A DNA stretch of 64,000 nucleotides. Origin: Bartonella harrusi. GTDB taxonomy: Bacteria; Pseudomonadota; Alphaproteobacteria; Rhizobiales; Rhizobiaceae. The DNA is taken from positions 2,171,185 to 2,235,184 of the forward strand of contig NZ_CP101114.1 in NCBI RefSeq assembly GCF_024297065.1, written 5' to 3'. Under the pieces are notes generated by a model. The model was not told the DNA's origin. It did no database searches and worked only from the letters and a program-made list of their open reading frames with translations. The position numbers and the translations under genes were made by a program. Positions 1-10,038 of the stretch are shown here, in pieces. The number at the start of each line of letters is the position of its first letter. Position 1 is the stretch's first letter.

Positions 1-503
1 TTGGTATTTCCTATTCTCAATTATTGAAAAAAAGACGAATTTTAAGTTAAAATTTTAATTTATTTAGGAAGAATGGATGTATGGCTGATTCATTCCGATG
101 TTTGCGATATGATGCCTCATTTCATCATTATAACTGATTTTATTTTCATCTTTATAAAATCAATGATTGTATATATCTCTATCATTGTTAAAAATTTCAT
201 TTTGGGGTAAAAATATTAAGTTAAATGTACAATGTAGCTTAAAAATTATTCTGAATTTTGCTTTCAAGTTTTATAGATGAGGTTATGAAACAGTAAAATT
301 TTTTACACCTATTTTATTTGGATTTTAGATGATAATTCTTTTTAAGAAAGCTGTTTTTGTCTCATCTTATTATAAATTTTGAGGTCATTTAAAGAAAAGC
401 ATTTTTTTTCAGGGGGATAGATAGAGTAAAACGTATTTTAAAATTTTTTCACTTTCCCTAAATTCCAAGAAGATTGGATAAAAAGTAATGAGGAGGCTTT
501 TTG
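1..503. other. AT-rich intergenic region upstream of argB
   Basis: No convincing coding region is visible. The DNA is strongly AT-rich with stop codons in every frame. Around 100-190 a stretch ending in TTATAAAATCAATG resembles the outer end of the integrase-derived repeats found elsewhere in the window, so it may be an eighth, very eroded copy, but the match is weak. The only clear signal is the GAGGAG ribosome binding site of argB at 491-496. Confidence 0.5.
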
Positions 504-1409
504 ATGGATGATGTTGATAGCGATGTTGTAGATATTTTTGAAAAACAAGCAGCATTTTTATCGTCTGCTCTACCTTATATGCAAAAATATGAAAATAAAA
601 CGGTAGTTGTAAAATATGGTGGTCACGCTATGGGTAATGCTGCTTTGGGACGAGCATTTGCACGTGATATTGCTTTATTAAAGCAATCAGGCATTAACCC
701 CGTTGTTGTTCACGGTGGGGGACCTCAAATTGCTGAAATTTTGATGAAAATGGGAATTGAATCACGATTTGAAAACGGTTTACGCGTCACCGATGAGCGT
801 ATCGTTGAAGTGGTTGAAATGGTTTTAGCAGGTTCCATAAACAAGGAAATTGTTGCTCTTATTAATGCTGAGGGTGAATGGGCAATAGGATTGTGTGGCA
901 AGGATGGCAATATGGTTTTTGCTGAAAAGGCATATAAAACTGTCATTGATCCTGCTTCGCATATTGAACGTGTTTTAGACTTGGGATTTGTTGGTGAACC
1001 TGTTGAAATTGATCGCACATTATTAGATCTTTTAGCATGTTCTGAAATGATTCCAGTTCTTGCTCCTGTGGCTCCAGGTCGCGATGGCAAAACCTATAAT
1101 ATCAATGCTGATATTTTTGCTGGAGCTATTGCCGGTGCATTAGAGGCTAAACGCCTTTTATTTCTCACCGATGTTTCCGGTGTTTTGGATAAACAGGGTA
1201 AACTTTTAAAAGAATTGACTATTTCTGAAGCGGAAAACTTCATCAAAGATGGGACAATTTCAGGGGGAATGATTCCAAAAGTAGAAACTTGTATAAAGGC
1301 TCTTCAAAATGGTGTAGAAGGTGTGGTTATTTTAAATGGTAAAACCCCCCATTCTGTCTTGCTAGAACTCTTTACCGAACAAGGAGTTGGAACACTTATT
1401 GTCGCGTAA
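504..1409 (+). CDS. argB: Acetylglutamate kinase (ArgB)
   Basis: ArgB phosphorylates N-acetyl-L-glutamate with ATP, the second step of ornithine and arginine synthesis, in the cytoplasm. The protein shows the amino-acid-kinase fold: a KYGG phosphate-binding lysine motif near residues 37-40, the substrate loop HGGGPQ near 70-75, GLRVTDER, and a C-terminal [16 protein letters not shown] segment followed by SGGMIPK. The ATG at 504 was chosen because GAGGAG lies seven bases upstream; a TTG at 501 would add one residue. The length of 301 residues fits the family. argF and argD occur near 53 kb, so the pathway genes are scattered. The next gene starts just after its stop and may be co-transcribed. 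Confidence 0.97.
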   Translation: MDDVDSDVVDIFEKQAAFLSSALPYMQKYENKTVVVKYGGHAMGNAALGRAFARDIALLKQSGINPVVVHGGGPQIAEILMKMGIESRFENGLRVTDERIVEVVEMVLAGSINKEIVALINAEGEWAIGLCGKDGNMVFAEKAYKTVIDPASHIERVLDLGFVGEPVEIDRTLLDLLACSEMIPVLAPVAPGRDGKTYNINADIFAGAIAGALEAKRLLFLTDVSGVLDKQGKLLKELTISEAENFIKDGTISGGMIPKVETCIKALQNGVEGVVILNGKTPHSVLLELFTEQGVGTLIVA

Positions 1410-1440
1410 GATGTGGAAAAATTGGAGGCAAAAATCTTTC

Positions 1441-2355
1441 ATGGTTGATAGAGAACATTTGAAACGTCCGTTATTGAGCAAGCAGGAATTGGCGTTATTT
1501 GCTGCGACAATATTATGGGGTATTACCTTTTTAGTGACTCACATTGCGGTACGCTATAGTGGTCCCCTCTTTTTTGTTGGATTTCGTCTTATGGTTGCGT
1601 CATTTATGTGTGGAGCAATTTTTTGGCGCTCTATGAAAGGTATAACTGTTTATGAAGTTTTTGCTGGGGTGGCGATTGGTTTAGGAATGTTTTTTGGTTA
1701 TGGTTTGCAAGCTATGGGGCTTCAAACAATTATGAGTAGTCAGTCTGCTTTTATTACGGCACTTTATGTTCCGATAGTTCCAATCCTGCAATGGATTGTT
1801 TTTAAAAAGCCCCCCCGTTTAGCTTGTTGGATTGGTATTGTTTTTGCTTTTATTGGTCTTATCCTTGTTTCTGGACAAAAGCCTGGGAGTTTTGATTTTT
1901 CAAAGGGCGAAATTTTAACTTTGTTAGGTGCTTTGGCAATTGCTGGAGAAGTTATACTCATCGGAATTTTTGCTAACAAAGTTGATAGTCGACGCATAAC
2001 GATTATACAGTTATTTTTTAGTGGTCTTTTTTCATTTTCTTTTATGCCCTTAGTGGGGGAAAGAATTCCTGAGTTTTCATGGATATGGCTGAGTATTGGT
2101 GCAGGATTGGCATTGATGAGTGCTGTCATTCAATTGGCAATGAATTGGGCACAAAAGTCTATTTCACCTACGCGTGCAACACTTATTTATGCAGGAGAAC
2201 CGGTATGGGCTGGTATTGTTGGGCGTTTAGCTGGTGAGCGTTTATCCTCTTTAGCTTTATTGGGAGGAGCGCTCATCTTGATTGGAATCATCGTGGCTGA
2301 ATTACAACCTTCACAATGGCGTAAAAAAGATAAAGTAATTAAGAAAACAGATTAA
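1441..2355 (+). CDS. EamA/DMT-superfamily membrane transporter
   Basis: This is a predicted inner-membrane carrier of the drug/metabolite transporter superfamily. About ten hydrophobic helices are arranged as two EamA repeats; the first begins with ALFAATILWGITFLVTH, a typical EamA opening, and the second ends with LALLGGALILIGIIVAEL followed by a basic tail. The substrate cannot be read from sequence; relatives export amino acids or metabolites. The ATG at 1441 was chosen because GGAGG at 1424-1428 precedes it by 12 bases. The longer frame opening at TTG 1387 overlaps argB and adds a basic stretch with no membrane logic. It follows argB by about 30 bases, so read-through from argB is likely. 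Confidence 0.85.
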   Translation: MVDREHLKRPLLSKQELALFAATILWGITFLVTHIAVRYSGPLFFVGFRLMVASFMCGAIFWRSMKGITVYEVFAGVAIGLGMFFGYGLQAMGLQTIMSSQSAFITALYVPIVPILQWIVFKKPPRLACWIGIVFAFIGLILVSGQKPGSFDFSKGEILTLLGALAIAGEVILIGIFANKVDSRRITIIQLFFSGLFSFSFMPLVGERIPEFSWIWLSIGAGLALMSAVIQLAMNWAQKSISPTRATLIYAGEPVWAGIVGRLAGERLSSLALLGGALILIGIIVAELQPSQWRKKDKVIKKTD

Positions 2356-2723
2356 CTTTGTCTCATCTTTCTTATTGTATTTTTATTTAAAGAACTTTCA
2401 TTATTTTTACATCAAAACGAAGTGCGTTCTCTTTTATTTTCAAGCAAGAAGAGAGAAGAAATCTTTTAGAAAGAGACTCTTTTTCAGGAGGTCTTGCGCA
2501 AAAGAATATATTTCGAAAATTTAAAGAGTTAAGCAGATTAATCTGCTTCTATCGTTTTTTATTGTGTGCAAATTGAAACAGAATTTTTTGCAAATTTTAA
2601 TCACAAGTTTAACTATTATATATGCATTTCTCATATTATTAAGTGATTATTACCAACGGATAGGAGAAAATGAAGAGCATTTGGGTGGTTTTATCACTAG
2701 TATTGCATTTGTCTCGCAACACG
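2356..2723. other. Intergenic region, no gene seen
   Basis: This AT-rich spacer follows the EamA gene. The only notable structure is an 18-base perfect palindrome, AAGCAGATTAATCTGCTT, at 2531-2548. It could fold as a seven-base-pair stem and is followed a few bases later by a T-run, so it may be a weak terminator, though it is 175 bases from the preceding stop codon. No ORF with coding character was found. Confidence 0.4.
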
Positions 2724-2895
2724 TTGATTTATAAAGATAATATATTCATATTAAATGAGGCTCCTAGATATCGTAAGATTCTCTCGTTTTAATTTTACTT
2801 ATATTGAATGAATCAAAACCTTTCTCTTGCATATCTATAAGTAGAATGACCGTGTGTATTAAAAAAACTCTAAAGAAACTGTAAAAACACCTTTA
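2724..2895 (+). repeat. Integrase-derived repeat, copy 1, upstream block
   Basis: This block begins at the shared boundary TTGATTTATAA and runs to the start of the integrase pseudogene at 2896. The same block, variably decayed, precedes integrase remnants at 41310 and 50229 on this strand. It ends on the other strand near 11482, 50869 and 56241. It presumably held the promoter and an end of the original element. Confidence 0.7.
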
Positions 2896-3925
2896 ATGAA
2901 TTGGCTAAATGCGATGGCTGTTGTATTATTGGAGGTTGGTAAAGAGTATAATGGTGCCGTCTTGCTCTTTCACAAGCGTAAAGATGGTGGTGCTCAATGG
3001 ATTTACCCATATACCTTTCATGAGTAGTATCGTGAAAAGGGTTTTGGTGCCTTAAGAGATATCTCTTTAAACCAAGCTCTAAATGTGCAACCTAAAGGTG
3101 TTCCATTCTTCATGAAGTTCGTGATCTCATTAAAGGACGTGACAAACAAAAGCGTGAAGAAATGCGTAATCTCCGTTATTTAAAAGACATTGCTGTGGAT
3201 GCTTTCGAAAGTCGTAAAGCTGAATTTTAAAATGATGGTAGGGTTGGCAATTGGTTTCTCCCTTTACAATGTTATATTCTCCTCAAGTGAGGTTGCTTCT
3301 CCGTTTCAGAAATAACACAAACCAATATATGCAATGTGCTTGCTCCCATTCGCATACAAAAGCTGTAACAACAGAGAAAACACTAAACCGCCTTAATATT
3401 TGTCTCAAACATGCTGCTACATTGGAGCTGGAAGTTGATTGACAGGCAACAGAGAAAGCGCGCGCGTTTTTAGGAAAACAATGCCATAAAGTCAAAAACA
3501 TGCCTGCTATGAATTGGAAAGATAGACCAGCTTTTATAAAATCACTTTGGAAACAACAACAATGATCTACTTAGTTTGGTAGTTTCTTATCTTTACAGGC
3601 GTTTGTACAAATCTTTTGCGTTATATTTTAAAAAGTCAGATTGGTTGTGATATTTTGACCATTTCTGCTAAGAATATGAAAGATCTCTGTGATGGTACAA
3701 CAGAGTTTCGCATACCCTTATCGTTAGAAGCATTAGAAGTTTTGAAACAAGCGCACTTGCTGTCATGAAATGATTTTTTCTGTAATCGATTGTGGTCCCT
3801 TAGTATGAATTGCCTGTCACAATCTATGAGGGACTGGACTTAAAGCATGCCCGTATGGCGTTCGTTTTCGTTTATGGGCTTGGTGAGCGAACAAAAGTCT
3901 CATTTTTAGATTATGGAATATCATT
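2896..3925 (+). pseudogene. Decayed phage-type tyrosine integrase
   Basis: Several frames together read as a prophage-type tyrosine recombinase with an N-terminal arm-binding domain. The N-terminal part contains HKRKDGGAQWIY, then KQKREEMRNLRYLKDIAVD near 3140-3210. Later come TALNRLNICLKHAA-like sequence near 3390, NMPAMNWKDRPAFIKSLWK near 3500, and GTTEFRIPLSLEALEVLKQA near 3700. A degraded catalytic box (GVRFR, then GERTKVSF in another frame) lies near 3860-3900. Frameshifts and in-frame stops break it, and the first catalytic arginine segment reads GVCT where GVRT is expected. It is the most complete of several copies in the window and ends just before lepA. Its last frame runs open into lepA, which creates a false N-terminal extension of that gene. 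Confidence 0.85.
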
Positions 3926-4022
3926 TTTGGAAAGGCTCTTTTTATTTGTATTTTTTAAAAGGTTTGCAAAGGGGCATAATTGGTCTTTGCGTTTTGTGCT
4001 ATTCTTTGCTAAATCGCCTCCT

Positions 4023-5828
4023 ATGAAAAGAGATCGTAATTATATCCGTAATTTTTCTATAGTGGCGCACATTGACCATGGAAAGTCGACTTTGGCTGAT
4101 CGTTTGATTCAAATGACAGGGGGGCTTGAGACACGAGAGATGAAAGAGCAGGTGCTCGATTCCATGGATATTGAACGTGAACGTGGAATTACCATTAAGG
4201 CACAGACGGTACGTTTGCACTATAAAGCAAAAGATGGTGAAACGTATATTTTAAATCTTATTGATACCCCTGGACATGTTGATTTTGCTTATGAAGTCTC
4301 ACGTTCATTGGCCGCTTGTGAAGGTTCCCTTTTGGTTGTAGATGCAAGCCAAGGTGTAGAGGCACAAACGTTGGCAAATGTTTATCAAGCTATTGATAAC
4401 TCTCATGAATTGGTTGTTGTGCTCAATAAGGTTGATCTTCCAGCAGCAGAACCTGAGCGTGTTAAAGAACAAATTGAGGATGTGATAGGCATCGATACTT
4501 CTCAAGCCGTAGAGATATCTGCAAAAACGGGTTTGGGTGTTCCTGATGTTTTGGAAGCAATTGTTACACAATTGCTCCCTCCGCATATTGGTGATGTTAA
4601 CAAGCCATTAAAGGCAATGTTGGTTGATAGTTGGTATGATAGTTACCTTGGCGTTATCGTTTTGGTGCGGGTGATTGATGGTGTTTTGAAAAAAGGCCAA
4701 ACCATTCGTATGATGGGTACAGGAGCAAAATATCCCGTTGAGCGGGTTGGGGTTTTTACGCCCAAAATGATTCAGATGGATGAATTAGGGCCTGGAGAAA
4801 TTGGTTTTATAACAGCCTCTATCAAAGAGGTTGCGGATACACGAGTTGGTGATACCATTACAGAAGAGCGCCGTCCTTGTGAAGAGGCACTACCGGGTTT
4901 TAAGCCTGCGCAACCGGTTGTCTTTTGTGGACTTTTTCCCATTGATGCTGCTGATTTTGATGATTTACGCGCAGCCATGGGAAAATTACGTTTAAATGAT
5001 GCAAGCTTTTCCTTTGAAATGGAAACATCAGCGGCTTTAGGATTTGGCTTTCGTTGTGGTTTTTTAGGGCTTCTTCATCTCGAAATTATTCAAGAGCGAT
5101 TAGAACGCGAGTTTAATTTAGATTTAATCGCGACAGCACCTTCGGTTGTATATCGCATGAATATGAATGATGGTTCTGTCAAAGAATTGCATAATCCAGC
5201 AGATATGCCTGATGTTGTTAAAATTTCTTCTATCGAAGAACCATGGATTCAGGCAACAATAATGACTCCTGATAACTATCTTGGTTCCATTTTAGAACTT
5301 TGCCAAGAACGGCGGGGGGTGCAAGTGAGTTTATCCTATGTTGGTACACGTGCCATGGTGACATATGATTTGCCGTTGAATGAAGTTGTTTTTGATTTTT
5401 ATGATCGTTTAAAATCAATCTCGAAGGGATATGCTTCTTTTGATTATCAAATGAAGGATTATGCCGAGGGTGATTTGGTTAAAATGTCTATTTTGGTAAA
5501 TGGAGAAGCCATTGATGCATTGTCGATGCTTGTGCACCGCACGATTGCAGAAAAGCGTGGGCGTTCACTGTGCGAAAAACTAAAAGACCTTATTCCTCAG
5601 CATATGTTTCAGATTCCAGTTCAAGCAGCGATTGGTGGTAAAATCATTGCGCGTGAGACAATTCGTGCATTGCGTAAAGATGTGACAGCTAAATGTTATG
5701 GCGGGGATGTAACGCGCAAACGTAAACTTTTAGAAAAACAAAAAGAGGGCAAAAAGCGAATGCGCCAATTCGGAAAAGTAGAAATCCCTCAATCAGCTTT
5801 TATTCAAGCGCTCAAAATGAGTAAATAA
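4023..5828 (+). CDS. lepA: Elongation factor 4 (LepA), ribosomal back-translocase GTPase
   Basis: LepA is a ribosome-associated GTPase that acts on stalled or mis-translocated ribosomes. The GTPase motifs are clear: AHIDHGKS at residues 15-22, DTPGH at 81-85 and NKVD at 135-138. EF-G-like domains follow, then the LepA-specific C-terminus with [34 protein letters not shown] and the ending FIQALKMSK. The ATG at 4023 gives [20 protein letters not shown] and 601 residues, the usual family length. The open frame continues upstream to 3810, but those 71 residues translate the tail of the integrase pseudogene and were discarded. No strong Shine-Dalgarno sequence is visible before 4023, perhaps because the pseudogene boundary lies so close. 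Confidence 0.97.
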   Translation: MKRDRNYIRNFSIVAHIDHGKSTLADRLIQMTGGLETREMKEQVLDSMDIERERGITIKAQTVRLHYKAKDGETYILNLIDTPGHVDFAYEVSRSLAACEGSLLVVDASQGVEAQTLANVYQAIDNSHELVVVLNKVDLPAAEPERVKEQIEDVIGIDTSQAVEISAKTGLGVPDVLEAIVTQLLPPHIGDVNKPLKAMLVDSWYDSYLGVIVLVRVIDGVLKKGQTIRMMGTGAKYPVERVGVFTPKMIQMDELGPGEIGFITASIKEVADTRVGDTITEERRPCEEALPGFKPAQPVVFCGLFPIDAADFDDLRAAMGKLRLNDASFSFEMETSAALGFGFRCGFLGLLHLEIIQERLEREFNLDLIATAPSVVYRMNMNDGSVKELHNPADMPDVVKISSIEEPWIQATIMTPDNYLGSILELCQERRGVQVSLSYVGTRAMVTYDLPLNEVVFDFYDRLKSISKGYASFDYQMKDYAEGDLVKMSILVNGEAIDALSMLVHRTIAEKRGRSLCEKLKDLIPQHMFQIPVQAAIGGKIIARETIRALRKDVTAKCYGGDVTRKRKLLEKQKEGKKRMRQFGKVEIPQSAFIQALKMSK

Positions 5829-5891
5829 AGAGTATTCTTCTTCATTAATTGCGCTTTTGCGTTGATTGGTTAAGATTTTCAGAAATGTTTT

Positions 5892-6740
5892 TTAATCACG
5901 CAAAAGATCATTAATAGATGTTTTTTCTCGTGTTTTTTGATCAACACGTTTTACTATAACAGCGCAATAAAGATTTGGACCTGCTTCACCATTTGGGAGT
6001 GGTTTTCCAGGAAGAGAGCCTGGAACGACGACACAGTAGGCTGGGACCTCACCTATAAAAACTTCACCTGTGTTACGGTCAATAACTTTTGTAGATTTTC
6101 CAATAAAGACCCCCATTCCTAAAACGGCTCCTTCACGGACAATACAGCCTTCAACGATTTCAGATCGTGCGCCGATAAAGCAATGATCTTCAATAATGGT
6201 TGGGTTTGCTTGCAGTGGTTCCAAAACCCCTCCAATTCCAACACCACCGGAAAGATGAACATGTTTGCCAATTTGTGCACAAGAGCCAACGGTAGTCCAC
6301 GTGTCAACCATTGTCCCTTCATCGACAAAGGCACCAAGATTGACAAAGGATGGCATTAAGATAACATTGGGAGCAATGTAGGCAGAATGACGGACAATTG
6401 CTCCAGGAACACAACGAAAATCAGCTTTTTTAAACTCAGCTTCTTGCCAACCAGAAAATTTTGAAGGGACTTTATCCCACCAATATGTTTTATTTATTCC
6501 ACCAGCAATAAGGTGCATAGGTTTGAGTCGAAAAGAGAGAAGAACAGCTTTTTTTAACCATTGATGAACATGCCATTGCCCATTCTCTCGACGTTGTGCA
6601 ACACGGATCTCACCTTTATCGAGAAGGTTTAATACATGGTCGACACTCTCGCGGATTTCCCCCTTTGTCGTGGTATGGATCGAATTGCGCTCTTCAAATG
6701 CTTTTTCAATAACCATTTCAAGTTGTGTAAGATGAGTCAT
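5892..6740 (-). CDS. dapD: 2,3,4,5-tetrahydropyridine-2,6-dicarboxylate N-succinyltransferase (DapD)
   Basis: DapD transfers succinyl from succinyl-CoA to tetrahydrodipicolinate in the succinylase branch of lysine and diaminopimelate synthesis, which also supplies peptidoglycan. The protein has an alpha-helical N-terminal domain ([19 protein letters not shown]), then left-handed beta-helix hexapeptide repeats, including [27 protein letters not shown] in pieces and [23 protein letters not shown] in pieces, and a C-terminal extension. The ATG at 6740 gives 282 residues, normal for the family. A TTG further upstream would add seven residues and has no better ribosome binding site. The gene converges on lepA with a 63-base gap. 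Confidence 0.96.
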   Translation of the reverse strand: MTHLTQLEMVIEKAFEERNSIHTTTKGEIRESVDHVLNLLDKGEIRVAQRRENGQWHVHQWLKKAVLLSFRLKPMHLIAGGINKTYWWDKVPSKFSGWQEAEFKKADFRCVPGAIVRHSAYIAPNVILMPSFVNLGAFVDEGTMVDTWTTVGSCAQIGKHVHLSGGVGIGGVLEPLQANPTIIEDHCFIGARSEIVEGCIVREGAVLGMGVFIGKSTKVIDRNTGEVFIGEVPAYCVVVPGSLPGKPLPNGEAGPNLYCAVIVKRVDQKTREKTSINDLLRD

Positions 6741-6846
6741 GATCACAGTTCCGTTAAACAAGTTGAAAGCTTCAAGATTTATTATCTATGACCTACGCGA
6801 AGAAATGTTTTCAGTCAATAAAACGATAAAGAAATAGGACAGATGT

Positions 6847-7710
6847 ATGAAAAAAGACGATAAAGCAAAAAGAAAAGAAGAAAAAAACAGTTGCTGTTCA
6901 TTTTTTCATGCGAAGGATGCTCTCCAACAGGGACATAAAGTTTCTAATTCAGCGCAAATCTGTTCACCTGCTTATCGTTTAGCTTATCTTGACCAAGAGT
7001 TTATGATGCGTCCTGAATTACGTTCACAACGTATTGGTTTTGAGTTTTTAAAACCAGAAATAACACTCCAAGAATGTGATATTCAATCAACCGTTGTGTT
7101 ATTTGGTGGAGCGCGTATTCCTGAGCCTGGGCAAGAAGCATGGGCAGCAAAAAATGCAACACAAAAGAAGAACTTGCACGCTATGTCGCATTATTACAAT
7201 GAAGCAAAGGGATTTGCACGTTTGTGCTCATGCTACTCTGCTACAACTGAATATCGTGAATTTGTGGTTGTTACAGGGGGAGGTTCAGGGGTAATGGAAG
7301 CAGGAAATCGTGGTGCTTTTGACGTTGGTGCGCCAACAATTGGTTTAAATGTTATGTTACCCCATGAACAATCCCCTAATCCTTATGTGACACCGCATTT
7401 ATGTTTTAATTTTCATTATTTGGGAATGCGCAAAATGCATTTTTTAATGCGTGCCAAGGCATTAGTTTTTTTCCCTGGGGGCTTTGGCACTCTGGATGAG
7501 TTGTTTGAGACGCTCACTTTAATGCAAACAAAACGTATGAAAAAGGTTCCGATTTTGCTCTTTGGAAAAGAGTTTTGGAACAATGTGATCAATTTTGATT
7601 ATTTATCTGCGCAAGGTACAATTTCTCCTTCAGATCTCACACTTATAACATTTGTTGATACAGCAGCAGAAGCTTTTGAACAAATTCGTGTCTTTTATCA
7701 GCTTTCCTAG
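6847..7710 (+). CDS. LOG-family Rossmann-fold protein (TIGR00730 type)
   Basis: The protein belongs to the family often mis-annotated as lysine decarboxylase. Characterised members are cytokinin-activating or nucleoside-monophosphate phosphoribohydrolases. The hallmark PGGFGT lies at residues 210-215, followed by LDELFETLTLMQTKRMKK. A glycine-rich GGGSGVMEA occurs at 144-152 and a conserved R-K pair at 195-196. The first 50 residues are charged and probably flexible. At 287 residues it matches the longer LOG subfamily common in alphaproteobacteria. The substrate is not established for this subgroup. It is divergent from dapD, with about 100 bases shared for promoters. Confidence 0.88.
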   Translation: MKKDDKAKRKEEKNSCCSFFHAKDALQQGHKVSNSAQICSPAYRLAYLDQEFMMRPELRSQRIGFEFLKPEITLQECDIQSTVVLFGGARIPEPGQEAWAAKNATQKKNLHAMSHYYNEAKGFARLCSCYSATTEYREFVVVTGGGSGVMEAGNRGAFDVGAPTIGLNVMLPHEQSPNPYVTPHLCFNFHYLGMRKMHFLMRAKALVFFPGGFGTLDELFETLTLMQTKRMKKVPILLFGKEFWNNVINFDYLSAQGTISPSDLTLITFVDTAAEAFEQIRVFYQLS

Positions 7711-7743
7711 CTACTTTTAGGAGAAATGATTTTTAAAGGGGAG

Positions 7744-8487
7744 TTAATAGTCAACTTGTGTCAAATAGAGTCCTGAAGGTGGTGCGACGACACCACAACG
7801 TGTGCGATCTTTAGCATGAAGGGCTGCTTCAAGATCACTGACTGTCCAGCGTCCAACACCAACTTCCATGAGACTTCCAGCAAATGAACGAATTTGATGA
7901 TGAAGAAAAGACCGCGCCTGCGCATAGAGAAGAATCTCCTCTCCTTCCCTTTGAACATCGAGGCGTTCAAGAGTGCGAATAGGGCTTTTTGCTTGACAAT
8001 GTGCTGAGCGAAAAGTGGTAAAATCGTGTCGTCCTACAAGTTTCTGTGCAGCTTCATGCATCGCTTCAGCATTAAGCGGTTTTGGCAACCACCACACGCG
8101 TTTAGCATGGAGAGCTGGTGGAGAGCGGCGATTGAGAATTTTAAAAAGATAATGGCGTTTTACAGCAGAAAATCGTGCATCAAAGCTATCAGGAACGTTT
8201 TGTACATTCAAGACTGAAATATTTTCCCCCTGTTTTTGTAAATGAGCATTGAGTGCATCGCGTACAGTATGTGTGTACCAGTTTTTTTCAAAATCAACAT
8301 GTGCAACTTGTCCTGTAGCGTGTACACCTGCATCAGTTCGACCTGCTGTCGTAATGGTTAATTGTTGTCCAGAGAAGTGAAAAACAGCCTGCTCAATGGC
8401 ACTTTGTATGGTAGGAAGTTCGGCTTGGCGTTGCCAACCAGCATAATTTGAGCCATCATATTCAAGGGTAAGTTTAAAACGGGGCAT
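7744..8487 (-). CDS. truA: tRNA pseudouridine(38-40) synthase (TruA)
   Basis: TruA isomerises uridines 38-40 in the anticodon arm of tRNAs. The catalytic aspartate is D52 in [12 protein letters not shown] (residues 49-60). The N-terminal [14 protein letters not shown], the central [14 protein letters not shown] and the C-terminal [17 protein letters not shown] are family motifs. The 247 residues match bacterial TruA. Its start lies one base past the fmt stop, so it is the third gene of a def-fmt-truA operon dedicated to maturation of new proteins and tRNA. Confidence 0.96.
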   Translation of the reverse strand: MPRFKLTLEYDGSNYAGWQRQAELPTIQSAIEQAVFHFSGQQLTITTAGRTDAGVHATGQVAHVDFEKNWYTHTVRDALNAHLQKQGENISVLNVQNVPDSFDARFSAVKRHYLFKILNRRSPPALHAKRVWWLPKPLNAEAMHEAAQKLVGRHDFTTFRSAHCQAKSPIRTLERLDVQREGEEILLYAQARSFLHHQIRSFAGSLMEVGVGRWTVSDLEAALHAKDRTRCGVVAPPSGLYLTQVDY

Positions 8488-8488
8488 A

Positions 8489-9418
8489 TTAAAAAACAGT
8501 AGAAATATGAGCGCCTCGCAAAAATGTTACGCTCTCAAGGATCCTACCACCAGATCTTTGTAGATGGGTTATTTCAAGACGCCCCTGTCCACAATGGATA
8601 ATCAAAGAATCAGGTTCTATCCGACCAATTTCAAGAGAAGGACCTGTCGTTAAACGACTGCCAAGAATTTTGACGCGTTCTTCTTTTCCACCAATCTTCA
8701 TATTACACCAGCAACCAGGAGAGGGGGAAAGTGCGCGGATATGTCTATGAATAAGTTCTGCAGGCTTTGTCCAATCAATGCGAGTTTCTTCTTTTTTAAT
8801 TTTGGAGGCATAGGTTATATTTTTTTCTGATTGTGGGGTAAGTTTAAGCTGTCCTTTTTCAAGAGCGGATAGTGTCTCCACCATCAGTTTTGCGCCTATT
8901 TGTGCAAGTTCATTTGAAAGTTCAAAGGTCGTCATATTATTGGTGATAGGAATGGAGTGGGAAAGAGCGATAGGTCCAGTATCAAGTCCTTCATCCATTT
9001 TCATAATCATCATTCCTGTTTCCTTATCACCAGCCATAATGGCACGTTGAATAGGTGCAGCACCCCGCCAACGTGGTAAGAGTGAAGCATGGGCATTAAA
9101 ACAACCAAAACGGGGTGCTTCAAGAACAGCTTTCGGTAGGAGGAGTCCATAGGCAACAACAACAGCAGCATCAACAGAAAGTGCGGCAAATTGCGCTTGT
9201 TGTTCGTCTGTTTTAAGTGTTTGAGGTGTGAAGACAGGAATAGATCTTGCTTGTGCTGCATTTTGAACAGCTGAGGGAATAAGTTTAAGACCACGACGCC
9301 CTGCTGGCCGAGGAGGTTGGCTATAAACAGCAGCAACATCATGACCGGCATTCAACAAAGCATACAAGATGGGAACAGAAAAATCAGGTGTTCCCATAAA
9401 ACTTAAGCGTAATGCCAT
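8489..9418 (-). CDS. fmt: Methionyl-tRNA formyltransferase (Fmt)
   Basis: Fmt formylates the initiator Met-tRNA using 10-formyltetrahydrofolate. The formyltransferase domain begins with [14 protein letters not shown] and carries catalytic residues N108, H110 and D146 (in [13 protein letters not shown] and MDEGLDTGP). A C-terminal tRNA-binding OB-like domain follows, with [14 protein letters not shown]. The length of 309 residues is typical. The start codon overlaps the def stop codon by one base (TAATG), a sign of translational coupling. It is the middle gene of def-fmt-truA. Confidence 0.97.
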   Translation of the reverse strand: MALRLSFMGTPDFSVPILYALLNAGHDVAAVYSQPPRPAGRRGLKLIPSAVQNAAQARSIPVFTPQTLKTDEQQAQFAALSVDAAVVVAYGLLLPKAVLEAPRFGCFNAHASLLPRWRGAAPIQRAIMAGDKETGMMIMKMDEGLDTGPIALSHSIPITNNMTTFELSNELAQIGAKLMVETLSALEKGQLKLTPQSEKNITYASKIKKEETRIDWTKPAELIHRHIRALSPSPGCWCNMKIGGKEERVKILGSRLTTGPSLEIGRIEPDSLIIHCGQGRLEITHLQRSGGRILESVTFLRGAHISTVF

Positions 9419-9948
9419 TACAAAAGTGCTTCCTCTATCTTTTTTTCTTTTGCGCGCTTTTTAAATTTTCGTATCACCATATCACGTTTAAGCTTCGAAA
9501 TATGATCAATAAAAAGACAGCCATTCAAATGATCAATTTCGTGCTGTAAACAAGTAGCCAAGAGATCATCTGCTTCAATTTCTGTTTGTTTTCCTTCATA
9601 ATCTTGATAGCGAACACGCAAGTGTTTGGGACGTTCAACTTCCGCATAATACTCAGGGATGGAAAGGCAACCTTCTTTATAAATACTGCGTTCATCTGAA
9701 AACCATAAAATTTCAGGGTTTATAATAACAAGCGGATTTTTTTTGGTCTCATTTCCAGAAACATCTATAACCAACATACGCAGTGGTATGCCAATCTGAA
9801 TAGCAGCAAGACCAACGCCTTTGGCATGATACATAGTCTCCAGCATATCATCAGCAAGCCTCTGGAGAGCGGAATCAATATGCCCGACAGGCTTGGACAC
9901 TTCCCATAAAATCGGATCAGGTAAAGTAACTAAAGGTTTAATTGGCAT
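9418..9948 (-). CDS. def: Peptide deformylase (Def)
   Basis: Def removes the N-formyl group from nascent proteins using a bound metal. All three motifs are intact: [10 protein letters not shown] at residues 44-53, EGCLSIP with metal ligand C94, and QHEIDHLNG with metal ligands H136 and H140 and catalytic E137. The lysine-rich C-terminal tail ([13 protein letters not shown]) is typical of proteobacterial type 1 enzymes. It heads the operon with fmt and truA, pairing the enzyme that adds the formyl group with the one that removes it. The 90-base gap to the divergent rmuC must hold both promoters. Confidence 0.97.
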   Translation of the reverse strand: MPIKPLVTLPDPILWEVSKPVGHIDSALQRLADDMLETMYHAKGVGLAAIQIGIPLRMLVIDVSGNETKKNPLVIINPEILWFSDERSIYKEGCLSIPEYYAEVERPKHLRVRYQDYEGKQTEIEADDLLATCLQHEIDHLNGCLFIDHISKLKRDMVIRKFKKRAKEKKIEEALL

Positions 9949-10038
9949 AAGCGTAGATTAATCAATGGTTTGTTGTGGGTCAATATAGAATAACAGATTC
10001 TTGCGCTTTTTTACGATAAGAGCGTTATATTACCTTTT

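Noticed and set aside
3251..3442. 63-codon plus-strand ORF
   Set aside because: It is a fragment of the integrase pseudogene; its C-terminal half matches the ALNRLNICLKHAA segment in the remnant.
3810..4022. N-terminal extension of lepA
   Set aside because: It translates the tail of the integrase pseudogene; LepA proteins begin shortly before AHIDHGKS, as with the ATG at 4023.
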